The notes under the pieces are model-generated. The model was not told the DNA's origin. It made no database searches and was given only the letters and a program-made list of their open reading frames with translations. 64,000 nt of DNA, taken from NCBI GenBank assembly GCA_964639955.1, contig CAZXGJ010000003.1:61583-125582 (forward strand), written 5' to 3'. The position numbers and the translations under genes were made by a program. Below, in pieces: positions 56,445 through 64,000 of this stretch. How positions within the stretch are numbered: the first letter of the stretch is position 1; each line of letters begins with the position of its first letter. Source of the stretch: IGN2 sp964639955 (GTDB taxonomy: Bacteria > Bacteroidota > Ignavibacteria > Ignavibacteriales > Ignavibacteriaceae).

Positions 56445-56457
56445 TTGGGTGGGGCTC

Positions 56458-57909
56458 TCAATACTCATCTTCTTCTATATTCTTCTCAATAACTTTTCCG
56501 TACTTAGCAACTTTATCTCTTATCTCATCTGCTTTCCCAATCATAACAAATTGCAGGTTATCTTTCGGAAAATATTTCTTTATCAACTCGTTTGCTTTTT
56601 CAACAGTCAGCCCGTTCACTTCATTTTCAAAATCATTTATGTATGAATCATCGAGTCCGTAAATATATTTTTGTGTGAGAAATCCGGCTAACGAACCGGC
56701 AGTTTCATAATCAGGAGGAAATTGTCCCTTAACATAATTCTTTGCTGAAGCCAAAGTTTCTTCATCAATCCCCTTTTCAAATAATCGATTGTAAGTTTTC
56801 AGTGCCAGGTCAATTGCAGCCTCAGTGTTTCTCGTAGCAGTGAATGTGCTTATATAAAACGTCCCCGTGTGTTTGTATTGTGCAAATCTGCTTCTTGCAC
56901 CGTATGTAAGACCGGCATTAACTCTCAGCTCGTCATTCAGCCAGGAAGTAAACCTTCCGCCGAGAATAGTGTTAATAACATCAAGCTGAGTCTGGTCCTC
57001 ATTATTCATTGTTGTGCCGTAGCTGCCAATCATAAAAGTTGTTTCAGTTGCATTGTCTTTGTTGATGAGATATACAGAAGGATTATTAAATGGTGGATTC
57101 GCCATCATTAAGTCAGACAATTTCTGTGGAGAATTATTACTCCATCCACCAAAATATATTTCGATAATCTTTTTCATTTCTAATGAATTGAAATCACCAA
57201 CAACAGCTATTGCTGAACTTTCCGGTCTGTAATTAGTCATATAAAAATCTTTTATCTTTTCAACACTAATGCTATTTATGCCTGACTTAGTCCCGTCAAC
57301 AGGGTTACCGTATGGCAGTTCACCAAAAATATGCTTATTAAAATAACTGCTGATGACAGACCTTGGACTTTCCTTTGCCTGATCTAATTCTGCAATCCAT
57401 CGCTGTTTCCTTTTTTCTATTTCAGTTTCAGGAAAGGATGGAGTTAAAATGATTTCTTTAACAACAGATAGAAGTGTCTCTGTGTTTTCCTTCATGAGCT
57501 GTGTATATAAACCAGAATAATCAGCATTAGCATAAGTACTGACATTGCTTCCATAATAATTGAAGATAGAATCAATTTCTGATTTTGAATAGTTAGTTGT
57601 TCCAAATCGCAAAGCTTCTGCCGTGAATGATGCAATACCTGAAGTCTCGCCATCTTTTATAACTCCACCATCAAACACTGCTGAGAAAGAAATTAACGGA
57701 ACATCTTTCTTTTCCATTAAATAAACAGTCAACCCGTTATCCAGAGTAATTGTCTTGTAATCAGGAAGTTTGAACTGAGCAAAACTCACAGAACCTAAGA
57801 TAAGCGCAAGCATGATTGCATGTTTGCATGATTGCATGCAGTCATGCATCCATGCATTCAACCATTCCCCTCTTCCATTTTCCATCAACCTTCTTCCATT
57901 GTTTTTCAT
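56458..57909 (-). CDS. M16-family peptidase homologue lacking the zinc motif
   Basis: 483 residues. The M16 fold is clear (ITLDNGLTVYLMEKKDVP, YGARSRFAQYKHTGTFYISTFT), but the region where HxxEH belongs reads GIASFTAEALRFGT, so zinc and catalysis are lost. Such chains pair with an active subunit, here the upstream gene, with which it overlaps by 4 bases (ATGA). The ATG at 57909 has GGAGGAAGAG before it. This start adds about 24 residues ahead of the signal-like MLALILGSVSFAQ, encoded by short repeats of GCATG. Confidence 0.88.
   Translation of the reverse strand: MKNNGRRLMENGRGEWLNAWMHDCMQSCKHAIMLALILGSVSFAQFKLPDYKTITLDNGLTVYLMEKKDVPLISFSAVFDGGVIKDGETSGIASFTAEALRFGTTNYSKSEIDSIFNYYGSNVSTYANADYSGLYTQLMKENTETLLSVVKEIILTPSFPETEIEKRKQRWIAELDQAKESPRSVISSYFNKHIFGELPYGNPVDGTKSGINSISVEKIKDFYMTNYRPESSAIAVVGDFNSLEMKKIIEIYFGGWSNNSPQKLSDLMMANPPFNNPSVYLINKDNATETTFMIGSYGTTMNNEDQTQLDVINTILGGRFTSWLNDELRVNAGLTYGARSRFAQYKHTGTFYISTFTATRNTEAAIDLALKTYNRLFEKGIDEETLASAKNYVKGQFPPDYETAGSLAGFLTQKYIYGLDDSYINDFENEVNGLTVEKANELIKKYFPKDNLQFVMIGKADEIRDKVAKYGKVIEKNIEEDEY
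57810..57858 (-). repeat. GCATG-type tandem repeat inside the M16 gene start
   Basis: The 13-base unit GCATGATTGCATG occurs at 57810-57822 and 57826-57838, followed by more ATGCAT pieces. It codes for the unusual peptide NAWMHDCMQSCKHAI before the signal segment. Confidence 0.75.
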
Positions 57910-59270
57910 TTCTCTTCCTCCGTGTTCAGTATTCCTACTGTTCTGTTTTGTTTTGTGAAATATTTCCCGGCAACTCTTTTTATATCATCAACTGTAACTT
58001 TTTTATAATCGTCGGGTGCGGTGAAAAGTTTTTTGTAATCTCCGAAGAATAGCTCATAAGTGCCGATGGTGTTAGACATACCATTAATTGTTTCCAGTGT
58101 TTTATAAAAATCCATCAGCTTCTGGTTTTTAACTTTCTGAAGTTCATTTTCATTTATTCCTTCGTTTATGATTTTATCAACTTCATTAAGAATTGCGGAT
58201 TCAAGTTCAGAAGCTTTAACACCATCGTTACAAACTCCGTAGAAATAAAACAACGTCGGATCAAATGCATCTCCGTAATATGTGCCGATTTCAAGTGCAA
58301 GCTGATTTTCTTCAACAAGCGAGCTGTAAAGTCTGGATGATCTTCCCTGTGATAATATTGAACTGAGCAAATCGAGTGCATAATAATCTTCCCTGCCTGA
58401 TTGCGGAACGTGGTAAGTTATCATCAGGTAAGGCGTCGGAACTTCTCGTTGAACGAATACTCTTCTCTCACCTGTCTGAGGAGGCTCTACGGTGTGCACA
58501 TCTCGTGGTTTGGGTCCCGCCTGAATTGGTTCAAAATATTTTTGCGCCAGACTTTTTACTTCATCTAACTTCACATCACCGGAGATTACAACCAGACAGT
58601 TATTCGGTGCATAGTAAGTGTGAAAATAATTTTCAAGATCCTGCTTCGTCCAGTTTTTAATATCAGACTCCCAGCCGATTACAGGCCACATATACGGATG
58701 AGCAACAAAAGCTGTTGCCTGAACTTCCTGCCAAAGCTGTTCAAGTGGATTGTTTTCCAGACCTGTACTTCTTTCTGAAAGAATAACGCCGCGTTCGCTT
58801 TCAATCATTGAGCTATCAAAGTTAAGATGAGCAATTCTGTCAGCTTCAAGATCAAAAATCACTTCAAGTGCAGATTTTGGAAACCAGTTTGTGTATGCAG
58901 TAATATTCTCTGAAGTGTAAGCATTGTTTGCGCCGCCGTTTGCTTCCATTGTTCGGTCGAATTGTTTTGGTCCGTACTTCTTTGCACCGTTGAACATCAT
59001 ATGCTCAAAGAAATGCGAGATGCCGGTTATACCGATGTATTCATTACGCGAGCCAACTTTATAGAACAAATACATATTTGCATTTGGTATTGCACTATTC
59101 TCAAGAACCAAAATTTTCATTCCGTTCTTGAGTGTGAATGCCTGAACATCATCTGCAGTAATCTGTGCAAACAACGATGCCGCAGAGATGAGAAAAAGCA
59201 GTAAGGTCAATAACCTTCTAGGTTCTGTTTTTGCAACCTCGAAGGCTGCTGAAGATAAGATATATTTCAT
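57906..59270 (-). CDS. M16-family zinc peptidase
   Basis: 454 residues. The inverted zinc motif HFFEH (HxxEH) lies near 86, with the third ligand in the ERGVILSE region about 75 residues later. The insulysin/PqqL-like second domain follows. The signal-like segment LLTLLLFLISAASLFAQ starts only at about residue 19, preceded by MKYILSSAAFEVAKTEPRR, which is encoded by an inverted repeat. Expected to act in the periplasm or envelope with the inactive partner encoded downstream. Confidence 0.9.
   Translation of the reverse strand: MKYILSSAAFEVAKTEPRRLLTLLLFLISAASLFAQITADDVQAFTLKNGMKILVLENSAIPNANMYLFYKVGSRNEYIGITGISHFFEHMMFNGAKKYGPKQFDRTMEANGGANNAYTSENITAYTNWFPKSALEVIFDLEADRIAHLNFDSSMIESERGVILSERSTGLENNPLEQLWQEVQATAFVAHPYMWPVIGWESDIKNWTKQDLENYFHTYYAPNNCLVVISGDVKLDEVKSLAQKYFEPIQAGPKPRDVHTVEPPQTGERRVFVQREVPTPYLMITYHVPQSGREDYYALDLLSSILSQGRSSRLYSSLVEENQLALEIGTYYGDAFDPTLFYFYGVCNDGVKASELESAILNEVDKIINEGINENELQKVKNQKLMDFYKTLETINGMSNTIGTYELFFGDYKKLFTAPDDYKKVTVDDIKRVAGKYFTKQNRTVGILNTEEEK
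59212..59245. repeat. Inverted repeat in the start of the M16 zinc peptidase gene
   Basis: Arms CCTTCTAGGTT (59214-59224) and AACCTCGAAGG (59235-59245) pair at 10 of 11 positions around a 10-base spacer. They encode the part of the N-terminal extension before the signal segment. Confidence 0.65.
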
Positions 59271-59352
59271 TTTAGTTATCCGATATTTTGTTGAAGTAGC
59301 GCTTCAAAAATACTGATAGTTTACGAGTTGCGAAGCGGAAAGTGACGGGTGG

Positions 59353-60486
59353 TTATTCTTTCAACCAATCCATAAAATTCTTGCTGGTGATTAATTGATA
59401 TTTCGAATCGGGGTAAGCAGACTTCCAAGCAACGGGAACGACAGCTTTATCTTCTCTCCATTTAAATTCATACGCGAAAAGTTTGCCATCTCTTTCTTCG
59501 ATCAGGTCTAATTCCTGTCTATCATAAGTGCGCCAGAAATATTTATTGCAGATTACGCCCGAATAACTCAGATGTTTAATTCTCTCACTCATCATATAAT
59601 TTTCCCAAAGTAATCCCAGATCATCACGACTACTTATTGCATTAAAATTAGCAACGATAGCATTCCGTATTCCGTTATCATAAAAATACCATTTAGAATT
59701 TTTAACAATTTCTTTTCTGAGATTTCTGCTAAAGCCGTTCAATCTGTACACGATAAAAACTTTTGAAAGAATATCGAGATACCTTTCAACTGTATTCTTT
59801 GACATTGCTAGTTGCTTGCCCAATTCCTGAATCGAAACCTCATTGCCAACCTGGAAAGCTATTAACTTTAACAGGTCAAACAGCTTGGAAGAATTCCTGA
59901 GATTTTCAAACGCAAGTATATCTTTCAGCAAATATGAGCTAATTATTTCACGGAGATATTCAGCTTTATCTTTCTGGCTTTCAATATTCACAAGCTCCGG
60001 CAGATTACCATAAACCAATCTTTGAGACAAATTATCGAACCATTCCTGGGATTTTTCAATTAGTCTGAATTCATTTTCTGAAACAGGGTATAATATTATT
60101 TCGAACTTTCTTCCTGTAAGCGGCTCCCCGGTAAAATTTGTAATATCGAACGCTGAGGATCCGGTTACAACTATTTTTAGGTTAGCAAATGAATCAACTA
60201 TCAACTTAAGTATCATCCCTGATTCAGGAATTTTCTGCGCTTCATCTACAACCAGAAGTTTTGCATCACCTAAAATATTTTTGTAATTCTGAATGCTTCG
60301 TCTTTTGAGTAAATCGTGAACAGCAAAATCTTCTCCGTTCCAGAAAATATATTTTTCCTTTACCTCATCCAGATATTGATTAAGCAGAAAAGTTTTACCC
60401 ACCCTGCGGGCTCCAAGCAGTACAACTACTTTTCCGGGCTGAACCTTGTTTTTTATTAGATTTAGAGCTTTTCTTGGTATATTCAT
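59353..60486 (-). CDS. AAA ATPase with DUF4143 C-terminus
   Basis: 377 residues. Walker A GARRVGKT (about 25-32) and Walker B LLVVDEAQK (about 77-85) belong to the AAA_14 group. The C-terminal DUF4143 domain follows, ending with QELDLIEERDGKLFAYEFKW, which has the E-x-D...ExK layout of a PD-(D/E)XK-like fold. Members are common accessory genes of uncertain role, sometimes linked to toxin-antitoxin-like or mobile loci. It stands alone next to the repeat-rich region. Confidence 0.9.
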   Translation of the reverse strand: MNIPRKALNLIKNKVQPGKVVVLLGARRVGKTFLLNQYLDEVKEKYIFWNGEDFAVHDLLKRRSIQNYKNILGDAKLLVVDEAQKIPESGMILKLIVDSFANLKIVVTGSSAFDITNFTGEPLTGRKFEIILYPVSENEFRLIEKSQEWFDNLSQRLVYGNLPELVNIESQKDKAEYLREIISSYLLKDILAFENLRNSSKLFDLLKLIAFQVGNEVSIQELGKQLAMSKNTVERYLDILSKVFIVYRLNGFSRNLRKEIVKNSKWYFYDNGIRNAIVANFNAISSRDDLGLLWENYMMSERIKHLSYSGVICNKYFWRTYDRQELDLIEERDGKLFAYEFKWREDKAVVPVAWKSAYPDSKYQLITSKNFMDWLKE

Positions 60487-60598
60487 ATTAATAGCGTCAA
60501 TTAACTGACGGAATTTACGTTAATTGCGTCAGTTTAGCAATCGTATTTAGTAAAGTAACTGTGAAAATATGTTAAAATATTCAAGAAAATTAATGTAA

Positions 60599-60631
60599 AC
60601 TTGCCTGACGTCAGTCAGGTTAGTGGCAAGT
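60599..60631 (+). promoter_or_regulatory. Nested dyad in front of the AHSA1 gene
   Basis: ACTTGCC (60599-60605) pairs with GGCAAGT (60625-60631), and inside it CCTGAC (60604-60609) pairs with GTCAGG (60614-60619). On the plus strand AAATTTTTATT follows, so it may be an attenuator, an operator or a mobile palindrome. Confidence 0.5.
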
Positions 60632-60665
60632 AAATTTTTATTCCATAATACTACAGAGGGTTTAT

Positions 60666-61112
60666 ATGACCGAAGACAGAATACAAGCAAAAGTCCAGAT
60701 GGGAATTTTAAAACCCGCAGGTGAAATATTTGAAGCAATCATCGATCCGGAAAAGATGAGCAAATATTTTATCTCAGGCAGCACAGGAAGAATGGAAAGC
60801 GGAAAAACTCTCACCTGGATGTGGACAGACTACGAGGGCGAACACGAGATTAAAGTCGGAAAAATTGAAAAGGATAAAGTTGTATCCTTTGATTGGAATG
60901 GAAGCGGTGTAAACTGTGTTGTCGTTATTACACTTGAAGCGAAAGGTGAAAACCAAACTCTGGTTAAAATAACTGAATCCGAATGGCCTGCAGATTACAA
61001 AGGTGCTAACCAATGTATGGGACAGGTTGAAGGTTGGACACATTTCCTTTGCTGCCTAAAAGCTTATCTGGAGTATGGAATTGATTTGAGAATTGGCGGA
61101 GTGATGAAGTAA
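60666..61112 (+). CDS. AHSA1/SRPBCC-fold protein
   Basis: 148 residues. The START-like fold is recognised from KPAGEIFEAIIDPEKMSKYF, SGKTLTWMWTDYEGEHEIKV and the C-terminal GWTHFLCCLKAYLEYGID. Family members bind hydrophobic ligands or act as co-chaperones; the bacterial ones are mostly uncharacterised. The start follows AGAGGG. No operon partner. Confidence 0.9.
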   Translation: MTEDRIQAKVQMGILKPAGEIFEAIIDPEKMSKYFISGSTGRMESGKTLTWMWTDYEGEHEIKVGKIEKDKVVSFDWNGSGVNCVVVITLEAKGENQTLVKITESEWPADYKGANQCMGQVEGWTHFLCCLKAYLEYGIDLRIGGVMK

Positions 61113-61386
61113 AGCCTTCATTCCATCCCTGCCTGACCGGTCGGGAGAAGCAATCTTAATAAAAACTAAGGATCACTTCGTCCCGACGTTATCGAGACTC
61201 GTGATGACAATTACGAGTTTTGTCATTCCCGGGAGCGTAGCGACTCGGGAATCTGACCGCAGATTCTGGACTCATCCTCCGGATATCGCCAGAATGACGG
61301 CTTGATTGATCTTTTTTCGGACGCCACTGCCGTATCGTGATGGGAGATATGCGATGTCACGGTGCGACCGTGACATCCTGCGAGTA
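61113..61386. repeat. Cluster of palindromic repeats
   Basis: 274 non-coding bases made of several hairpins: ATTCCCG / CGGGAAT (61225-61252), AATCTG / CAGATT (61250-61265) and a perfect 11-bp stem GATGTCACGGT / ACCGTGACATC with a 3-base loop (61353-61377). The block TGTCATTCCCGGGAGCGTAG resembles dispersed repeats common in Bacteroidota genomes. Confidence 0.65.
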
Positions 61387-61779
61387 TTACTTCAAACAGC
61401 CGCCGGGCATTGTCCACCACGGATGGATTTCATAAGCAAGTCTGCCTGATTGAATTGCAGGATCATCTTTCAGAAGTTCAATTACTTCCTCTTCGGTTGC
61501 AACATCGAAAATAAAAATACCTCTCCAGTTGCCGTCATCTCCGAAAGGACCGGCTATCTGAAGTTTTCCCGACTCAGCCATCTTTTTGATGTTTGCCATA
61601 TGTCCTTCCTGGATTTTTACAAGACTTAGCGAATCGATAGCGTTGGCATTTTCTCCTCTGAACAGCATTACAAAGTAGTACTGTTTTAGTTTTGGTGTCT
61701 CGGATTTATTCTCTTCCTGCTGTGCAAACGCACTGGCAGTCGTTAAAAGGAAAAATGCTAGTAGAAGAATTTTTAGCAT
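61387..61779 (-). CDS. Secreted YciI-family protein
   Basis: 130 residues with a signal peptide (about 1-19, ending AFAQ). The YciI fold is recognised from YYFVMLFRG, HMANIKKMAESGKLQIAGPFGDDG and FDVATEEEVIELLKDDP; the His and Asp of the family are kept (GHMANI, DDPA). Usual YciI proteins are cytoplasmic, so export is unusual. Function unknown. Confidence 0.88.
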   Translation of the reverse strand: MLKILLLAFFLLTTASAFAQQEENKSETPKLKQYYFVMLFRGENANAIDSLSLVKIQEGHMANIKKMAESGKLQIAGPFGDDGNWRGIFIFDVATEEEVIELLKDDPAIQSGRLAYEIHPWWTMPGGCLK

Positions 61780-61907
61780 TTGGTTACTCCGGATATTATT
61801 TAACTAAAATTTTTAGCTTCTTAAGTAAAGATATGATGAAGAATATTATAATGTATATGATTATATTTCAATAGAAAATTTCCAACAGCTAAAATCAATG
61901 ATTGTTT

Positions 61908-62852
61908 ATGAAAGTTAAAGAACCTTTATTTAATTACGTTGATAAAGACATTAAGTATAAGATTATAAATGGAGATTCTCTAAATGAATTAGAAAAGTTT
62001 AATGATAAGAAATTCGACCTAATCATAACCTCCCCACCTTATAATGTTGGCAAAGAATACGAAACCAAAAAATCCATTGAAGAATATCTAAAAACTCAAG
62101 AATCAATTATTGAATTACTTATAGATAAACTTTCAGACAGAGGAAGTATTTGCTGGGAAGTTGGCAATTATGTAGATAAAAGCGAAATATTTCCTCTTGA
62201 TATTTTTTACTATCAGATTTTCAAAAAATTTAAACTCAAATTAAGAAACAGAATCATTTGGCATTTTGGACACGGATTACATGCTTCCAACAGATTTTCT
62301 GGCAGATATGAAACTCTTTTATGGTTTACAAAAAATGATAAATATATTTTTAATCTGGACAATGTGAGAGTGCCTGCAAAATATCCAGGGAAGAGATATT
62401 ACAAAGGACCAAATAGAGGCAAACCTTCAAGTAATCCGTTGGGGAAAAATCCATCCGATATTTGGGAGATTGTAAAAACCGATTGGGAAAACGAACTTTG
62501 GAATATTCCGAATGTGAAAAGCAACCATCCCGAAAAAACAATTCATCAATGTCAGTTTCCAATCGAATTAGTTGAGAGATGTGTTCTGGCATTAACAAAT
62601 GAAAAAGAAAGTTGGGTGCTTGATCCGTTTTCGGGCGTTGGTTCAACTATTATTGCCTCAATAAAAAACAATCGCAATGCTATTGGGATTGAAAAGGAAA
62701 AGAAGTACTGCAAGATTGCCGAAGAGCGAATCAATAAATTTATTGAAGGTAATTTAAAATTAAGACCCATAAATAAACCAATTCACAAACCATCAAAGAA
62801 TGATAAAGTTGCTCAGATTCCTTCTGAATGGCTTTCGCTAAATTTCAAATGA
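61908..62852 (+). CDS. Type II DNA methyltransferase (beta class)
   Basis: 314 residues from the ATG at 61908 (a TTG two codons earlier is less likely). Motif IV comes first as TSPPYNVG (about 41-48), which favours N4-cytosine, and the AdoMet motif I DPFSGVGSTIIASIK lies near the end (about 241). A target-recognition segment sits between. It overlaps the endonuclease gene by 4 bases (ATGA), so the pair is a complete restriction-modification unit. It is more AT-rich than its surroundings, consistent with transfer. Confidence 0.93.
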   Translation: MKVKEPLFNYVDKDIKYKIINGDSLNELEKFNDKKFDLIITSPPYNVGKEYETKKSIEEYLKTQESIIELLIDKLSDRGSICWEVGNYVDKSEIFPLDIFYYQIFKKFKLKLRNRIIWHFGHGLHASNRFSGRYETLLWFTKNDKYIFNLDNVRVPAKYPGKRYYKGPNRGKPSSNPLGKNPSDIWEIVKTDWENELWNIPNVKSNHPEKTIHQCQFPIELVERCVLALTNEKESWVLDPFSGVGSTIIASIKNNRNAIGIEKEKKYCKIAEERINKFIEGNLKLRPINKPIHKPSKNDKVAQIPSEWLSLNFK

Positions 62853-63463
62853 AGATAGCTGAAAAATACTCTCATCTTAACGGGGAGGAATATCTCGTTG
62901 TCCATCATAATCCTCTGTATAGAGAAATAAAGGAGGTTATTAAAAACATTGATGCTGCTTCCTTTATGACAAAGAAGAGTAAAGAAAAAACTATGAAAGG
63001 TAGAATGCTTTACAACCCTAAAGCACTTAATAAAGAATTTAATAAAGAGTTTAGAAAATTAGATTGGAACGAAAGTCGTTATAAATACTACGTTACTACC
63101 GATAGAAAGTTTATGGAGGAGATGCTAACACTTTCTTACAAAGAGCAAAAGGAATTTTTAATTTCCAAAGGGATAACATCTCCAATTTCATCATATAAAC
63201 AGACTGATTTTGTAAAAAAGGAAATTGCTGTTGAAGTTCAATTTGGCAAGTATGCATTTGTGGCTTTTGATTTGTTTGTAAAACATCTTCTTTTTTATTC
63301 GGGTGGAATTATTAATGTCGGTATTGAAATTCTCCCTATGAAGAAGATGCAATCAAATATGTCTTCTGGGGTTGCTTATTACGAAGGTGAAGTTTATAAT
63401 ATACTTAGACATGGGAGAAGTAATCCACCAGTTCCACTATTGATTTTGGGTATCGAACCCTAA
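62849..63463 (+). CDS. BglII/BstYI-family type II restriction endonuclease
   Basis: 204 residues from the ATG at 62849, whose ATGA overlaps the methyltransferase stop. The core IAVEVQFGKYAFVAFDLFVKH, GGIINVGIEILP and RHGRSNPPVPL matches the BglII-type fold, with catalytic residues in the E-V-Q (ExQ) element. Known members cut AGATCT (BglII) or RGATCY (BstYI). The exact site recognised here is not predictable from the protein. AGATCT does occur in this window (for example 3692, 15380 and 31625), so the host DNA would need methylation. Confidence 0.88.
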   Translation: MKIAEKYSHLNGEEYLVVHHNPLYREIKEVIKNIDAASFMTKKSKEKTMKGRMLYNPKALNKEFNKEFRKLDWNESRYKYYVTTDRKFMEEMLTLSYKEQKEFLISKGITSPISSYKQTDFVKKEIAVEVQFGKYAFVAFDLFVKHLLFYSGGIINVGIEILPMKKMQSNMSSGVAYYEGEVYNILRHGRSNPPVPLLILGIEP

Positions 63464-63478
63464 ACAATCACTATAATC

Positions 63479-63526
63479 TCACTTCTTCAAAAACTCCCTT
63501 ATCACAACAAAAAGTCTTATGGGTTC
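63479..63526 (-). pseudogene. Decayed 3' end of an alpha/beta hydrolase gene
   Basis: Sixteen codons, EPIRLFVVIREFLKK plus stop, match the last sixteen of the hydrolase at the window edge (EPSELFKVIREFLRK, 63709-63756). About three quarters of the bases are identical. Upstream similarity stops abruptly, so this is a remnant of a duplicated or disrupted gene. Confidence 0.7.
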
Positions 63527-63552
63527 ATTAAGCTATGCTTTCGAGACATCTC

Positions 63553-63626
63553 AATCCTGCGTCCCCGCAGGATTATTAAAAATTACATTGCTTCTTTCGC
63601 AGCGATTTCCCCAGCGGGGACGCTGG
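63553..63626. repeat. REP-like nested palindrome
   Basis: AATCCTGCG / CGCAGGATT (63553-63574) forms a 9-bp stem with a 4-base loop, and CCAGCG / CGCTGG lies at 63612-63625. GCGTCCCCGC (63559-63568) and GCGGGGACGC (63614-63623) are exact inverse copies, so the two hairpins can also pair with each other, as in bacterial REP/BIME elements. Confidence 0.65.
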
Positions 63627-63708
63627 ACTAAGCAGCCAAGCAGTTTTTTAGTTCGTCCCTCAATAATGCATTTGCCGGAATTCACCAGAATAATAAACAG
63701 TCTATATT

Positions 63709-64000
63709 TCACTTCCTCAAAAACTCTCTTATCACTTTAAAAAGTTCGGAAGGTTCTTCTACCTGCGGATTGTGTCCACTTTCCTCAAACAGAACAAACT
63801 CTGCCTGCGGACAATACATTTTAAACTCAACCATCATACGCGGAACAGCAACGCGGTCATAGCGTCCGCCGTAAATAAGTATTGGCATCTTCAGATCTTT
63901 CAACTGTTTCCTGTAATCAAAAGTTCCGATATCGCTGGTGACTAAAAAGTCGCCGTCTCTGCCAACCATCTGGTAATACAGTTTTACGTTCAACGGATTC
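63709..64000 (-). CDS. Alpha/beta hydrolase, 5' part missing
   Basis: The last 96 codons of a hydrolase that runs off the right edge. The catalytic Asp lies in YGGRYDRVAVP and the His in FEESGHNPQVEEP, as in proline iminopeptidase-like or epoxide-hydrolase-like members. The nucleophile Ser lies outside the window. The TTG near 63993 is an internal Leu, not the start. Confidence 0.85.
   Translation of the reverse strand, partial: NPLNVKLYYQMVGRDGDFLVTSDIGTFDYRKQLKDLKMPILIYGGRYDRVAVPRMMVEFKMYCPQAEFVLFEESGHNPQVEEPSELFKVIREFLRK

Noticed and set aside
62350..62646. Minus-strand frame inside the methyltransferase gene
   Set aside because: It overlaps the conserved methyltransferase motifs, which are clearly coding on the plus strand.
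1..64000. CRISPR arrays, tRNA or rRNA genes, insertion sequences
   Set aside because: I looked for regularly spaced repeats, tRNA T-loop motifs in the gaps and transposase motifs, and found none.

Overview
The window looks like chromosome from a low-GC member of the Bacteroidota/Chlorobiota group, most likely Ignavibacteria. The main clue is seven proteins that end in a type A sorting domain for the type IX secretion system (T9SS), with the block YPNPFNP near its start and SGIY near its end. Supporting clues are a long citrate synthase of the eukaryotic type, many outer-membrane beta-barrel proteins and lipoproteins, and a Bacteroidota-type promoter (TTTG, 19 bases, TAnnTTTG) in front of the nusA operon. 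The taxonomic call is an inference. No rRNA, tRNA, CRISPR array, insertion sequence or prophage was seen.

Layout. Bases 1-8290 (minus strand) hold the conserved operon rimP-nusA-infB-rbfA-truB-ribF-rpsO-pnp, with pnp cut by the left edge, preceded by a small LapA-like membrane protein. Bases 8650-21600 are an envelope and secretion region: a T9SS subtilisin, a minus-strand cluster of two lipoproteins, a beta-barrel/transglutaminase-like fusion and a FecR-TPR protein, a five-heme T9SS cytochrome, a thioredoxin-like lipoprotein and two more T9SS proteins. Bases 21984-34158 are mainly housekeeping: malQ, a YqaA-type membrane protein, GYD, YbaK, LOG and YceI proteins, an L-2-hydroxyglutarate oxidase, a DNA methyltransferase/lipoprotein/nuclease-like run, a beta-CASP metallohydrolase and citrate synthase. 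Bases 34311-38916 carry a 1168-residue T9SS trypsin-like protease and a propeller lipoprotein.

Bases 39399-49963 carry the most unusual gene, a 1592-residue fusion of an acyl-CoA synthetase, about 800 unassigned residues and a GNAT acetyltransferase. An esterase, a sphingomyelin-synthase-like lipid phosphatase, a small helical protein, a 748-residue coiled-coil protein and an alpha-amylase-family lipoprotein follow it. Bases 50138-60486 hold an outer-membrane protein, a class III cyclase-TolB-TPR signalling protein, two neighbouring T9SS propellers, an M16 peptidase pair (one active, one lacking the zinc motif) and an AAA/DUF4143 ATPase. Bases 60600-64000 are repeat-rich and hold a complete type II restriction-modification system with a BglII-family endonuclease. 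Beside it is a decayed 3' end of an alpha/beta hydrolase gene, whose intact relative runs off the right edge.

How the parts relate. The left operon supplies transcription and translation factors. The T9SS cargo suggests a cell that exports proteases, a cytochrome and propeller adhesins to its surface, although the secretion machinery itself is not in the window. The two methyltransferase/nuclease loci and the scars around them mark the accessory DNA. Family assignments rest on motifs read by eye; no database search was run.
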